NCBI GenBank assembly: GCA_027486845.1
Contig: JAIXOL010000049.1
Span: 48,404 to 112,403, forward strand
DNA: 64,000 bases
Source of the DNA: Cytophagaceae bacterium
Lineage (GTDB): Bacteria; Bacteroidota; Bacteroidia; Cytophagales; Spirosomataceae
Direction of reading: 5' to 3'
How positions within the stretch are numbered: position 1 is the first letter of the stretch; every line of letters begins with the position of its first letter. Positions 25,003-33,917 of this stretch are shown piece by piece. The position numbers and the translations under genes are program-made. Under the pieces are notes generated by a model. It did not search any database. It had not been told where the DNA came from and saw nothing but the letters and a program-made list of their open reading frames with translations.

Positions 25003-26802
25003 ATGACAAAAATTAACGATTTTGTAGTACGCTTTGCCAACGTAAATGGTACTGGTTCGGCCAGTGCTAATAGTATGTTTGCCAAAGCTATATTTAGGAT
25101 GGGCATTCCTGTTACACCAAAAAACATTTTTCCATCTAACATTCAAGGCTTACCGACTTGGTATGAAGTGCGAGTAAGTGAAAAAGGCTATTTAGGTCGT
25201 CGTGAAGGAATTGATTTGATGGTTTCGGTCAATCCACAAAGTATGTTGAAAGATGTAGAAAGTGTGCGTTCGGGTGGATATTTTATGTATGATAGCACGA
25301 AACCTCTGCACAAAGAATATATTCGTGAAGACATTACTTATCTCGGAATTCCATTGATGGGTATTTGTATGGAGCAATACACTGACCCTCGTCAACGCCA
25401 ATTATTCAAAAATATCATTTATGTCGGAGCATTATCTGCTTTATTGGATATTGAATTTGCGGTTTTGGAACAACTATTAGCCGAACAATTCAAAGGCAAA
25501 GAAAAATTAGTTGCACCCAATGTGCAGGCTTTGCAACTCGGTGTAAAATATGTACAAGAAAATTTTACTTTTCCACTTGAAATTCGTGTTGAAAGACGCG
25601 ATTTAGTTGGCAAAAGAATCTTATTCGACGGAAACGGAGCTTGTGGACTTGGAGCTGTTTATGCAGGAGCAACAGTAGCTGCATGGTATCCTATTACGCC
25701 TTCTACTTCGGTTGTTGAGAAATTTGAAAAATACGCCAAGAAATTTCGTACCGATAAAGAAACTGGCGAGAAAAATTTTGCAATCGTTCAAGCCGAAGAT
25801 GAACTTGCTGCAATCGGAATGGTTATAGGTGCTAATTGGAACGGTGCAAGGTCATTTACAGCAACTTCTGGCCCAGGGGTTTCGTTGATGAATGAATTTT
25901 TAGGCTTAGGATATTTTGCTGAAATTCCAGCAGTTTTGATTGATGTACAGCGGACTGGTCCTTCAACCGGAATGCCAACTCGTACACAGCAGTCGGATAT
26001 TACGATTTCGGCTTATGCTTCGCATGGCGATACAAAACATGTTTTGTTGTTTCCAAGCAATCCAAAAGATTGTTTTGAACTAACAGCCGATGCTTTCGAT
26101 TTGGCCGAAAGATTGCAAACGCCAATTATAGTTTTGACAGATTTGGATTTAGGGATGAACGATCACATGAGTGAGCCGTTTGAATGGAATCCTGAACGTA
26201 AATATGACCGAGGTAAAGTTTATACCGCCGAAGATTTAGAAAATATGGGGCGTTTTGGACGTTATTTAGACTCTGATGGCGATGGTATTCCGTACCGAAC
26301 TTACCCAGGAACGCACCCAACCAAAGGTTCGTATTTTACTCGTGGCACTTCTCGTGACGAATACGCAGTGTATACCGAAGACAGTGCAGTTTACGTAAAA
26401 AATATGCAGCGTTTGGAGAAAAAATGGGATACAGCCAAAGAAATTGTACCAAAACCATATTTTTACCAAGAAAAAAATATGAGTCCGCTTGGGGTGATTT
26501 TCTTCGGAACTTCTACTTATTCTTCAGAAGAAGCGATTGATTTATTGCGTGAACAAGACGTAGTGCTTGATGCGATGCAACTCAAAGCGTTTCCGTTTAA
26601 TAAAGACGTTGAGCAATTCATCGAAGACCACGAAGTTGTTTTTGTTATCGAGCAAAACCGAGATGCCCAAATGCGTTCGTTGCTTATCAATGAACTCGAA
26701 ATCAATCCAAAGAAATTGATTCGTGTCTTGAATTACGACGGTATGCCAATTACTGCAGATAAAATTGTGAAAGAAATTAGTAAAAATCTGACTGTTGCTT
26801 AG
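25003..26802 (+). CDS. korA: 2-oxoacid:ferredoxin oxidoreductase, fused gamma-alpha subunit
   Basis: A 599-residue protein in which an N-terminal gamma domain (VNGTGSASANSMFAKAIFRMGIP) is fused to the alpha domain. The alpha part shows GNGACGLGAVYAGATVAAWYPITPSTSVVE, the pyrimidine-binding domain pattern with YPITPST. The beta subunit encoded downstream holds the TPP and the [4Fe-4S] cluster. The most likely substrate is 2-oxoglutarate (Kor), giving succinyl-CoA or, in reverse, fixing CO2; other 2-oxoacids are possible. It lies 87 bp after the flavoprotein gene. Confidence 0.9.
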   Translation: MTKINDFVVRFANVNGTGSASANSMFAKAIFRMGIPVTPKNIFPSNIQGLPTWYEVRVSEKGYLGRREGIDLMVSVNPQSMLKDVESVRSGGYFMYDSTKPLHKEYIREDITYLGIPLMGICMEQYTDPRQRQLFKNIIYVGALSALLDIEFAVLEQLLAEQFKGKEKLVAPNVQALQLGVKYVQENFTFPLEIRVERRDLVGKRILFDGNGACGLGAVYAGATVAAWYPITPSTSVVEKFEKYAKKFRTDKETGEKNFAIVQAEDELAAIGMVIGANWNGARSFTATSGPGVSLMNEFLGLGYFAEIPAVLIDVQRTGPSTGMPTRTQQSDITISAYASHGDTKHVLLFPSNPKDCFELTADAFDLAERLQTPIIVLTDLDLGMNDHMSEPFEWNPERKYDRGKVYTAEDLENMGRFGRYLDSDGDGIPYRTYPGTHPTKGSYFTRGTSRDEYAVYTEDSAVYVKNMQRLEKKWDTAKEIVPKPYFYQEKNMSPLGVIFFGTSTYSSEEAIDLLREQDVVLDAMQLKAFPFNKDVEQFIEDHEVVFVIEQNRDAQMRSLLINELEINPKKLIRVLNYDGMPITADKIVKEISKNLTVA

Positions 26803-26808
26803 TTTTGG

Positions 26809-27099
26809 ATGAATTCTCTTAACTTTGATGAGAAAGGTTTCTTGAAACCTTATGAAATAATTGATTCAGATTTGCAGTTTTTTAAAGCTATTTTTGTGGA
26901 TAACATGGAAATATCTAAAACAAGAAAACCGTTATTTGAAAATTATTTACAGTATTTGGATGCCATAAAAATGTAATTCCAAAATAATGAATCGTCTCGG
27001 TTTTCAATAAAGCAATACGAAGAATTAAAAGCTGAATATCTTAGAGAATTAGAAAGTCTGATGGTGCCTTTCGGGGTACATATACAGCAAGCAGCATAA
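26809..27099 (+). pseudogene. Decayed small gene between korA and korB
   Basis: An ATG at 26809 opens a frame that reads MNSLNFDEKGFLKPYEIIDS and goes on to FENYLQYLDAIKM, then hits TAA at 26974-26976. In the same frame the sequence continues as apparent protein, ending RFSIKQYEELKAEYLRELES and VPFGVHIQQAA before TAA at 27097-27099. The first part resembles the start of DUF6932-type proteins, which are normally about 150 residues. I read this as a truncated gene with an internal deletion. It separates two subunit genes that are usually adjacent. Confidence 0.6.
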
Positions 27100-27167
27100 G
27101 AGTTGATAAGTAATTTTACATAAAAAATTGACTGTAAGCGAAATAAGACTCGTAAATCGTCATCGCT

Positions 27168-27179
27168 ACGGTGAACCGT
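27168..27179. repeat. Short palindrome before korB
   Basis: ACGGTGAACCGT forms a 5-bp stem with a two-base loop, embedded between repeats of CGTAAATCG. It is one of several small palindromic words in the gaps of this window. Confidence 0.5.
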
Positions 27180-27201
27180 TCGTAAATCGTAAATCAATAA
27201 T

Positions 27202-28248
27202 ATGACATACATTCGTCCGACCTTTAGGCATCCAGATTTGCCAAAAAATAAAATAAATTTCACTAAAAAAGACTACGAAGGAGCTTTATCAACACTTTGT
27301 GCAGGTTGTGGACACGACTCCATCAGTGGAGCAATCGCCCAAGCTTGTTTTGAGTTGTCGGTTGAGCCTCACCGAATCGCTAAGCTTTCAGGCATTGGTT
27401 GTTCATCGAAAACGCCTGCTTATTTTCTAGGAAATTCTCACGGTTTCAACTCAGTTCACGGTCGTATGCCTTCGGTGGCTACAGGTGCGTATTTGGCGAA
27501 TCGTGATTTGCTTTACTTTGGTGTTTCGGGCGATGGTGATTCTGCTTCTATTGGAATGGGGCAGTTTGTTCATGCCATTCGTCGTAATCTAAACATGGTT
27601 TATTTGGTAATGAATAATGGTTGCTATGGCCTCACCAAAGGACAAGATTCGGCAACGGCTGATAATGGTTCAAAAAGTAAAGCTGGTTCAGTAAATCCAT
27701 TTAATGCCATTGATTTGGTTGGCTTGAGCATGGAATTGGGGGCAACTTTTGTAGCTCGTAGTTTCTCGGGCGATAAAGCACAACTTATTCCTTTGATAAA
27801 AGCCGCTATTAAGCATCCAGGTTTTGCCTTTATTGATGTTATTTCTCCTTGCGTAACTTTCAATAATAATGTGGGTTCAACAAAATCTTACGATTACGTG
27901 CGTGAGCATATTGAAGCAACTTCTACCGTAGATTTTGTGCCAATTATGGAAGAAATCACGGCAAATTATGAGGATTCAAAAGAAATAACGCTTCACGATG
28001 GTTCGGCTTTGCAATTGCAAAAATTGCATCAAGGCTGGAATCCAGAAGATAAACTTTCGGCGATGATTGCTTTACAAAATGCCAAAGAAAAAGGCGAAAT
28101 CTTGACGGGTTTAGTGTATATTGAACCAAATACAAATGCCTTGCACGATGTGCTTCAAACAGCCAAAACGCCATTAAACATCCTCAACGAAGATGTTCTT
28201 TGCCCAGGTATTGATGCTTTGGAAGCTTTAAATGAGAGTTTGAGGTAG
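27202..28248 (+). CDS. korB: 2-oxoacid:ferredoxin oxidoreductase beta subunit
   Basis: A 348-residue TPP-binding subunit. The N-terminus has CAGCGHDSISGAI, the middle GVSGDGDSASIGMGQFVHAIRRN, the TPP-diphosphate and Mg-binding motif, and a further cysteine in VISPCVTFNNN; together these supply [4Fe-4S] ligands. It partners KorA. The ATG at 27202 begins MTYIRPTFRHPDLPKNK, as in homologues. It is followed by a clear terminator. Confidence 0.93.
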   Translation: MTYIRPTFRHPDLPKNKINFTKKDYEGALSTLCAGCGHDSISGAIAQACFELSVEPHRIAKLSGIGCSSKTPAYFLGNSHGFNSVHGRMPSVATGAYLANRDLLYFGVSGDGDSASIGMGQFVHAIRRNLNMVYLVMNNGCYGLTKGQDSATADNGSKSKAGSVNPFNAIDLVGLSMELGATFVARSFSGDKAQLIPLIKAAIKHPGFAFIDVISPCVTFNNNVGSTKSYDYVREHIEATSTVDFVPIMEEITANYEDSKEITLHDGSALQLQKLHQGWNPEDKLSAMIALQNAKEKGEILTGLVYIEPNTNALHDVLQTAKTPLNILNEDVLCPGIDALEALNESLR

Positions 28249-28272
28249 AATATCAATTATCGCAACATATAT

Positions 28273-28309
28273 AAACGCCCAAGAAAACTTAAAGTTCTTG
28301 GGCGTTTTG
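28273..28309 (+). terminator. Rho-independent terminator after korB
   Basis: A 13-bp stem, AAACGCCCAAGAA with TTCTTGGGCGTTT, around a nine-base loop and followed by T-rich sequence. It separates the redox operon from the next gene. Confidence 0.9.
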
Positions 28310-28493
28310 TGTTACAGCTTGTGAGTGACAATGACTTTTTCCTAATAAATCGTTTGCAGTCTAAGATTGTACTTTATCTAAAGGTGGAAGTGACACATTG
28401 ATTAGCACTTGCAATAGTAAAAATCTAATCCATGATAAATGTCATGTTTCAGTTACTGGTTTTTGTGTTGCTTTGTTAAATTTTTGAAAAGCA

Positions 28494-30314
28494 ATGATAC
28501 AAACACCTCCTGCACATACCTTCCATATTCCCGTAATGGGCTTGGGTTTCACGATTGATACTCCTTTAAAAGTGGCTCGATTTGGCATTTCTTCTGTAAT
28601 TTCGATTATTGAACACGAACTTATAGAAAAAATGCGAGAATTTCACTGTCGACATAACGCTGAAGTTTACGAGCCAATTACCGAAAATGTAGAAGATTAC
28701 AGAGCCAAAAGAATTAAAGAATATCTAAATCTATTGGACAGATTGATAAATAGACAGCTAGTAAAACTACGCTTAGAACCTTTCATTGAAGGCTCTGAAA
28801 TTACAAAATATTTTGAATTAATGCCAGAAACCTCGCCTATTAAGCAACTTTATAAGGGAATGCTTCAGTTGGAAGATAGTTCGATGAAAGAGCAGATTCA
28901 AGCACAGCTTCGTAGCTTAATTGTGGCAGGTTCAATTGATGTAAACGTTATGGCAAAAGTTGACAGAACGAATTATGACGAAAATGGTGAAATACTACCA
29001 AAAGAATTTTCTGATGCCCTTTCGTCGTTTCGTGGTTATGCACAAAGTAATTTGGCTTCAAGTATCGTTTTTTCAGCTGGCTATAACCCACGTTTGTATG
29101 GTTACATCGATGCCTTCAACGATTTTTTTCCTGATGAAAAGGGGTTCTTAAAAAAGAAAATCATTTTAAAAGTAAGCGATTTTCGTTCAGCTCTTACGCA
29201 AGGTAAAATTTTGGCAAAAAAAGGTCTGTGGGTTTCGGAATTTAGAATTGAGTCGGGACTAAATTGCGGTGGACATGCTTTTGCAACTGATGGACTTTTG
29301 CTTGGTCCAATTATGGAAGAATTTAAGCAAAATCGAGCAATTTTACAAAAAGAAGTATTTGATATTTGTAATCAAGCACTGATAGCCAAAGAAATGTCGC
29401 CTTTTCCATCATTTCCAATCATGAAAATTACAGTGCAAGGTGGTATCGGAACGGCTAATGAAGATAATTTCTTGCTCGAACACTACGACCTGGACGGTAC
29501 AGGATGGGCTAGTCCGTTTTTGTTAGTGCCCGAAGCGACTAATGTCGATGATGCTACGCTCAAAAAAATGGCAAATGCCCAAAAAGATGATTATTTTTTG
29601 AGTAATGCTTCTCCTTTGGGTGTTCCTTTTAATAATTTTAGACTTTCTACGGGAGAAGAGCAACGTTTAATGCGTATCAAGAAAAATCGTGCGGGAAGTC
29701 CATGCTACAAAAAGTTTCTTTCTACCAATATAGAATTTACGAAAGAACCAATTTGTGAATCTTCTCGTGAATACATCCATGCAAAAATAAAACAAATTGA
29801 AGCGAGCGAAATGACCGCCGAATACAAGGCTGAGAAAATCAATTTCCTTAATCAGAGAGATTGTTTGTGTGAAGGTTTGGGAGTTTCGGCATTGCTGAAA
29901 AATGATATTAATCCTGCCCATAAACTTACAGCTGTAACGATTTGCCCAGGCCCAAATTTGGCTTATTTTTCGGGAGTATTTACTTTGAAACAAATGGTTG
30001 ACCACATTTATGGTCGAACCAATATTCTGAACTCGTTGAAACGTCCTAATATGTTTGTGAATGAGTTGGTTTTGTATGTAGAATACTACAAAAACCAACT
30101 CAATAAACAGGTTGAAAACCTTTCAACAGCACAGATTCGAACACTTAAAGCCTTTCATACTAATCTATTATCAGGTATTGATTACTACAAATCATTGGCT
30201 TCATCTTTCAAAAACGAAACGGAGCGATACATTGAAGAAATGAAAGAAGAACTTAATGCTTTAGAAACTTCAATTATGAATTTGAGTTTGTCTTTTGAGG
30301 TAGTTTCAAAGTAA
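28494..30314 (+). CDS. Nitronate-monooxygenase-like TIM-barrel protein with cysteine-rich C-terminus
   Basis: A 606-residue cytoplasmic protein that I recognise only as a Bacteroidota hypothetical. Parts fit an FMN-binding TIM barrel of the nitronate monooxygenase/2-nitropropane dioxygenase type: residues 12-38 (PVMGLGFTIDTPLKVARFG), a SGLNCGGHAFATDG segment at 255-267, and VQGGIGTANED then GTGWASPFLLVPEA at 314-348. The C-terminal third carries Cys404, Cys421, Cys457, Cys459 and Cys484 (SPCYKKF, PICESSR, RDCLCEG, ICPGPN), which could bind a metal or Fe-S cluster. Its length is nearly twice that of typical NMOs (about 320-380). Located just after korB but behind a terminator. Confidence 0.65.
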   Translation: MIQTPPAHTFHIPVMGLGFTIDTPLKVARFGISSVISIIEHELIEKMREFHCRHNAEVYEPITENVEDYRAKRIKEYLNLLDRLINRQLVKLRLEPFIEGSEITKYFELMPETSPIKQLYKGMLQLEDSSMKEQIQAQLRSLIVAGSIDVNVMAKVDRTNYDENGEILPKEFSDALSSFRGYAQSNLASSIVFSAGYNPRLYGYIDAFNDFFPDEKGFLKKKIILKVSDFRSALTQGKILAKKGLWVSEFRIESGLNCGGHAFATDGLLLGPIMEEFKQNRAILQKEVFDICNQALIAKEMSPFPSFPIMKITVQGGIGTANEDNFLLEHYDLDGTGWASPFLLVPEATNVDDATLKKMANAQKDDYFLSNASPLGVPFNNFRLSTGEEQRLMRIKKNRAGSPCYKKFLSTNIEFTKEPICESSREYIHAKIKQIEASEMTAEYKAEKINFLNQRDCLCEGLGVSALLKNDINPAHKLTAVTICPGPNLAYFSGVFTLKQMVDHIYGRTNILNSLKRPNMFVNELVLYVEYYKNQLNKQVENLSTAQIRTLKAFHTNLLSGIDYYKSLASSFKNETERYIEEMKEELNALETSIMNLSLSFEVVSK

Positions 30315-30364
30315 TTTTATCAAAAAACTTGTGCATGTTATCTGAAGTATTGTAACAGTTTTTA

Positions 30365-31225
30365 TTATTCTTCAACCACAATGGCAATTTTATTGCCCTT
30401 TATAGCCATTCGACTGATTTTTCGATTCAGAAACATATTGGGTAAATCAACAATTTTCCATTCTTTAGTCATTAAACTATAGCTAAAAATATCGGTATTT
30501 CGGCTTTCTAGAATTGTATTTTCTGATAACCAAGCATTATAATGCTCCGAGTCTGGATGACTTTCTGCTATATCAATAATGGTATTTTTTTGAGGATTGA
30601 ATGAGCGAATTAACCATTTTTTTTCTATTTGTTGTACAAAACTAAACGCTTTTTGTTTCGGAATAAGGTGTAATGAACGACCAATATTTGGAGCAATGAT
30701 TAAATCTTTTTTCGAAATAAGATGCTGGTAATGAAGTGTTTGTGGTTCGCCCAATACAAAAGTGATGAGTTCATTTGGGTTCAACCATGCTTGATAACCA
30801 ATTTTACCAGTTTTTTGCGACTCAAAAATCATCTGCGTTTCAGTTGGCTTTTTGATATTGTATTTTACCAAGTCTTGGTCACCATTTGATTTCCGTTGAA
30901 CGATGCACGACAAATATTTTTTATCAGGCGTAACGGTTGGAGAATATTCTGAATCAATTGTATTGGTTATTTGTAGCCCCACGCCAGTTTTGAGATTGTA
31001 TGACCAAATATCAGTTTGGCCGTCATGCATTGCTGTATAATAAAGCAGCGGCTGACTTGGATGAAAAAATGGCTGATTATCGTAGCCTTTTCGATTGGTG
31101 ATATTTTTAGGATTTGAAAGCGTAATATTTCCACTCGAATTTGTAATATCCAACAGAAAAATTTCGGTTCCGCTTTGTGCAAAAAGTAAATTTGATACAA
31201 ATAGTAGGACGAGGAGTTTTTTCAT
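30365..31225 (-). CDS. Periplasmic TolB-like beta-propeller protein
   Basis: A 286-residue protein with signal peptide (KKLLVLLFVSNLLFAQ). It contains PD40-type propeller repeats, for example QPFFHPSQPLLYYTAMHDGQ, DIWSYNLKTG and DSEYSPTVTPDKKYLSC. Such proteins act in binding in the cell envelope, but no partner (TolA, Pal) is near. The start at 31225 is chosen for the signal peptide; an upstream ATG at 31258 adds an unlikely extension. Confidence 0.8.
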   Translation of the reverse strand: MKKLLVLLFVSNLLFAQSGTEIFLLDITNSSGNITLSNPKNITNRKGYDNQPFFHPSQPLLYYTAMHDGQTDIWSYNLKTGVGLQITNTIDSEYSPTVTPDKKYLSCIVQRKSNGDQDLVKYNIKKPTETQMIFESQKTGKIGYQAWLNPNELITFVLGEPQTLHYQHLISKKDLIIAPNIGRSLHLIPKQKAFSFVQQIEKKWLIRSFNPQKNTIIDIAESHPDSEHYNAWLSENTILESRNTDIFSYSLMTKEWKIVDLPNMFLNRKISRMAIKGNKIAIVVEE

Positions 31226-31315
31226 AGTTGTAGTTTTGTTTATTAGTGAAAATACCAAAAATTAGGTTAAAAATCAAGTTTTACTATTGTTGCAAGGTTT
31301 TATTACATTAGTCGG

Positions 31316-32563
31316 TTAAAACTTTACAAACTTTGCACCTTTTTGTTCAGTTCCTACTCTCAAAAAGTAAGTGCCTTCAGACAAATGCTTGATGTTGACC
31401 TTCCATTGGTTTTCTGTTAAATAGATAAACTCAGATGGTATGTTTTTGCCTTGTAAATCGAATATTTGGGGCGAGTTTTTCTCCGAAAAATCGTTTAGTA
31501 CATCAACTATCAAAAACTCCGAACTAGGTTGCGGATAAATCTTGAAAAATTGTGCTTGTGGGGCTTCGACGGATGTTATAAAGGCATTGGTGTAAGTACA
31601 AATCAAATTTATTTTCTGGCGAAACTCGGCTAACTTTGCATAAAGATTACTGCCCGGGCATTCGGTAGCACAGCCATCACGATGCCCCGAAATGATATTT
31701 AGTAGGCCATTTGTATGCTGAAATTGCCCTATTACTGGCAATTTCTCTTTTCCCAGTTTCCAAGCAGCCAAATTGATGAGTGATTTGATTGCGACGTTGG
31801 TTGGCTGCACTTCATTATAATTTCCAAGTAAGCAAATACCCATCGTTCCATTATTCTTCCCGCAGAAATGAGCTCCTAAAACATTATCGCCGTCCATAAT
31901 TCCTTGTCCGTCTCTCCCTTGAAAAATCGTGCCGTCTTGAGTAATCAAAAAATTATAACCTACATCGTTCCAGCCATTGCCACTGGGTGGAGGAGCGGTA
32001 TGAAAAGTATAGATATTTCGGACTGCTTCTAGAAAGTTAGTTGTAGTGTTTGAGCCTGCCGAATGATGCACAATCACGTGTTTGACGGTTGTTTTTACAG
32101 GTGCTTCTTTGGGTGGTGTTAAGCCTTTTCGCCATTCTGATGCTGCTATGATTGCTGGTTTATCGCAACTATCGGCTTTTTGTCTAAGTGATAAATGACT
32201 GATAGAAAGTGGTTTGACGAATTGTGTCATGAGTGTAACGCTCCCTTCAAAATTCCCAGAATATAAACGAATATTTTTTAATGGATTGGAAAAAACAATA
32301 AGCTGACTACGATTTACTTCGCTGAAATCGGAATCTTTGATAAGAAAAAAAGTGTCGGTTTCGGCAATTAAATAAGTATTTGAAAAACTTAGTTCGGGAT
32401 TGATAACAATACTAGCGGCCGTGGCTTCTTCAACTAGTTGAATATCGTAGAAACGTTGTTTAGTTAGTGCTAATTTTTGTGATGAAAAACTGACTTGTGT
32501 AAATGCATTTTTTGTAAAAAAGCTCGAAATAACTATAAAAATGAGTGTTTTTAGTACGTTCAT
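31316..32563 (-). CDS. N-acetylmuramoyl-L-alanine amidase with T9SS sorting domain
   Basis: A 415-residue secreted protein with signal peptide. Residues about 150-320 form an amidase_2/PGRP fold: VKHVIVHHSAGS, the NGWNDVGYNFLITQDGTIFQG segment, and ISGHRDGCATECPGSNLY with the second Zn ligand and cysteines. The last 75 residues (FFKIYPQPSSEFLIVDV to GTEQKGAKFVKF) are a type IX secretion C-terminal signal of the type A kind. It would cleave peptidoglycan or muropeptides outside or at the outer membrane. Confidence 0.92.
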   Translation of the reverse strand: MNVLKTLIFIVISSFFTKNAFTQVSFSSQKLALTKQRFYDIQLVEEATAASIVINPELSFSNTYLIAETDTFFLIKDSDFSEVNRSQLIVFSNPLKNIRLYSGNFEGSVTLMTQFVKPLSISHLSLRQKADSCDKPAIIAASEWRKGLTPPKEAPVKTTVKHVIVHHSAGSNTTTNFLEAVRNIYTFHTAPPPSGNGWNDVGYNFLITQDGTIFQGRDGQGIMDGDNVLGAHFCGKNNGTMGICLLGNYNEVQPTNVAIKSLINLAAWKLGKEKLPVIGQFQHTNGLLNIISGHRDGCATECPGSNLYAKLAEFRQKINLICTYTNAFITSVEAPQAQFFKIYPQPSSEFLIVDVLNDFSEKNSPQIFDLQGKNIPSEFIYLTENQWKVNIKHLSEGTYFLRVGTEQKGAKFVKF

Positions 32564-32625
32564 TGACGAATGAGATTAGGATTCTTCGAGCAAAGTTAGT
32601 TGTTTTGCAGAAAAATCAAAAGTAT

Positions 32626-33216
32626 ATGCTCAATGACCGGTATTGGAGTGAACGCTACGAAAAATCGCAAACGGGCTGGGATGTAGGAAATGTATGCCCA
32701 GCTCTGAAAGATTATTTCGATCAATTAACCGATAAATCAGTGGCAATTTTGATTCCAGGTTGTGGAAATGCTTATGAGGCAGAATATTTACTTCAACAAG
32801 GATTTACAGATATTACGCTGATAGACATTTCGGGTGTTTTGGTGCAAAATTTGCAAGAAAAACTTAAAAATTTTATCGAAAAAGGTATTTGTCGAGTGAT
32901 TCATCAAGATTTTTTTGAACATTCGGGTAATTATGATTTAATCGTTGAACAAACATTTTTCTGTGCTATTGACCCAATTTTACGTCATAAGTACGCTCAA
33001 AAAATGAGCGAGCTACTCAAACCAAAACCGAAGGGACGTTTAGTTGGTTTATTATTCGGTCGTGAATTTGTGGGTGGTCCTCCATTTGGCGGCACAAAAG
33101 AAGAATATATTCCTTATTTTAGTCCATATTTTGATTTAAAAACTATCGAAAAATGTACAAATTCAATACCAACACGTGCTGATAATGAATTATTTATAAA
33201 TTTTCTAAGTAAATAA
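32626..33216 (+). CDS. TPMT-family SAM-dependent methyltransferase
   Basis: A 196-residue methyltransferase resembling thiopurine S-methyltransferase-like proteins of bacteria. It starts MLNDRYWSERYEKSQTGWDVG, and has the SAM motif VAILIPGCGNAYEAEYLLQQG, ITLIDIS and the IVEQTFFCAIDP segment. It methylates thiols, halides, metalloids or small molecules; the substrate is not evident. The chosen start at 32626 avoids overlap with the divergent amidase gene. It is followed 24 bp later by a thioesterase gene. Confidence 0.9.
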   Translation: MLNDRYWSERYEKSQTGWDVGNVCPALKDYFDQLTDKSVAILIPGCGNAYEAEYLLQQGFTDITLIDISGVLVQNLQEKLKNFIEKGICRVIHQDFFEHSGNYDLIVEQTFFCAIDPILRHKYAQKMSELLKPKPKGRLVGLLFGREFVGGPPFGGTKEEYIPYFSPYFDLKTIEKCTNSIPTRADNELFINFLSK

Positions 33217-33240
33217 AAAACTTTCCAACAATCTTTAGAA

Positions 33241-33756
33241 ATGCCAAAACCAAAGAAAGCAAATGAATCGTTAACGGTAATGACCGAAATGATTTTTCCG
33301 AATGATACCAATACTCTTGGTAATTTGATGGGAGGAAATTTAATGAGATTACTCGATATTGCAGGTGCAATTGCAGCCCAAAAGCACTGTAACCGTATCG
33401 TAGTGACTGCTTCGGTTGATAATGTGCAGTTTAAGGAAGCCATTCCGCTCGGAAGCGTGGTTACCTTACAATCTAAAGTTACACGTGCTTTCAATTCGTC
33501 GCTTGAAGTAGTAGTTGAAGTTTGGGCCGAAAATATTCCTGCGGGAACAAAAATCCATACAAATAAAGCCTTTTTGACATTTGTAGCGGTTGACCAAACC
33601 GGTCGCCCAATTGAGGTTCCGGCCGTTGAGCCAGAAACCGATGAAGAAAAAGAACTTTTTGCAGGAGCGTTGCGTCGTCGTCAACTTAGATTAGTTTTGG
33701 CAGGAAGAATGAAACCTGCAGAGGCGATTGAATTGAAAGAGTTATTTATGGTGTAA
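33241..33756 (+). CDS. Acyl-CoA thioesterase, hotdog fold
   Basis: A 171-residue hotdog-fold thioesterase of the BFIT/YciA type, with MIFPNDTNTLGNLMGGNLMRLLDIAGAIAAQKHC at the N-terminus and VVTASVDNVQFKEAIPLGSVV in the core. These hydrolyse acyl-CoA to free acid. The C-terminal third, including EKELFAGALRRRQLRL, is more helical. The preceding methyltransferase gene is probably in the same transcript. Confidence 0.92.
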   Translation: MPKPKKANESLTVMTEMIFPNDTNTLGNLMGGNLMRLLDIAGAIAAQKHCNRIVVTASVDNVQFKEAIPLGSVVTLQSKVTRAFNSSLEVVVEVWAENIPAGTKIHTNKAFLTFVAVDQTGRPIEVPAVEPETDEEKELFAGALRRRQLRLVLAGRMKPAEAIELKELFMV

Positions 33757-33792
33757 ATACATAAAGTTTTTTTGTAGATTTGCAAAAACAAT

Positions 33793-33864
33793 GTCCTCGT
33801 AGTTCAATGGATAGAATTTTAGATTCCGGTTCTGACGATGGGGGTTCGAATCCCTTCGAGGACA
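33793..33864 (+). tRNA. tRNA-Arg (anticodon CCG)
   Basis: A full cloverleaf can be folded: acceptor stem GTCCTCG with CGAGGAC, D arm GTTC-loop-GAAT, anticodon stem TTAGA/TCTGA with loop TTCCGGT giving anticodon CCG, and T arm GGGGG-TTCGAAT-CCCTT. CCA is not encoded. A -7-like TAGATTTG lies at 33775-33782, right before it, and a strong hairpin follows. Confidence 0.95.
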
Positions 33865-33866
33865 CA

Positions 33867-33897
33867 AAAAAAGATGGTCATTATGACCATCTTTTTT
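33867..33897. terminator. Bidirectional terminator after tRNA-Arg
   Basis: A 14-bp stem (33867-33880 with 33884-33897), beginning with an A-run and ending with a T-run, around a TTA loop. It can serve the tRNA and the convergent peptidase gene. Confidence 0.92.
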
Positions 33898-33917
33898 GTT
33901 TTAGGCTAAATTTAACA

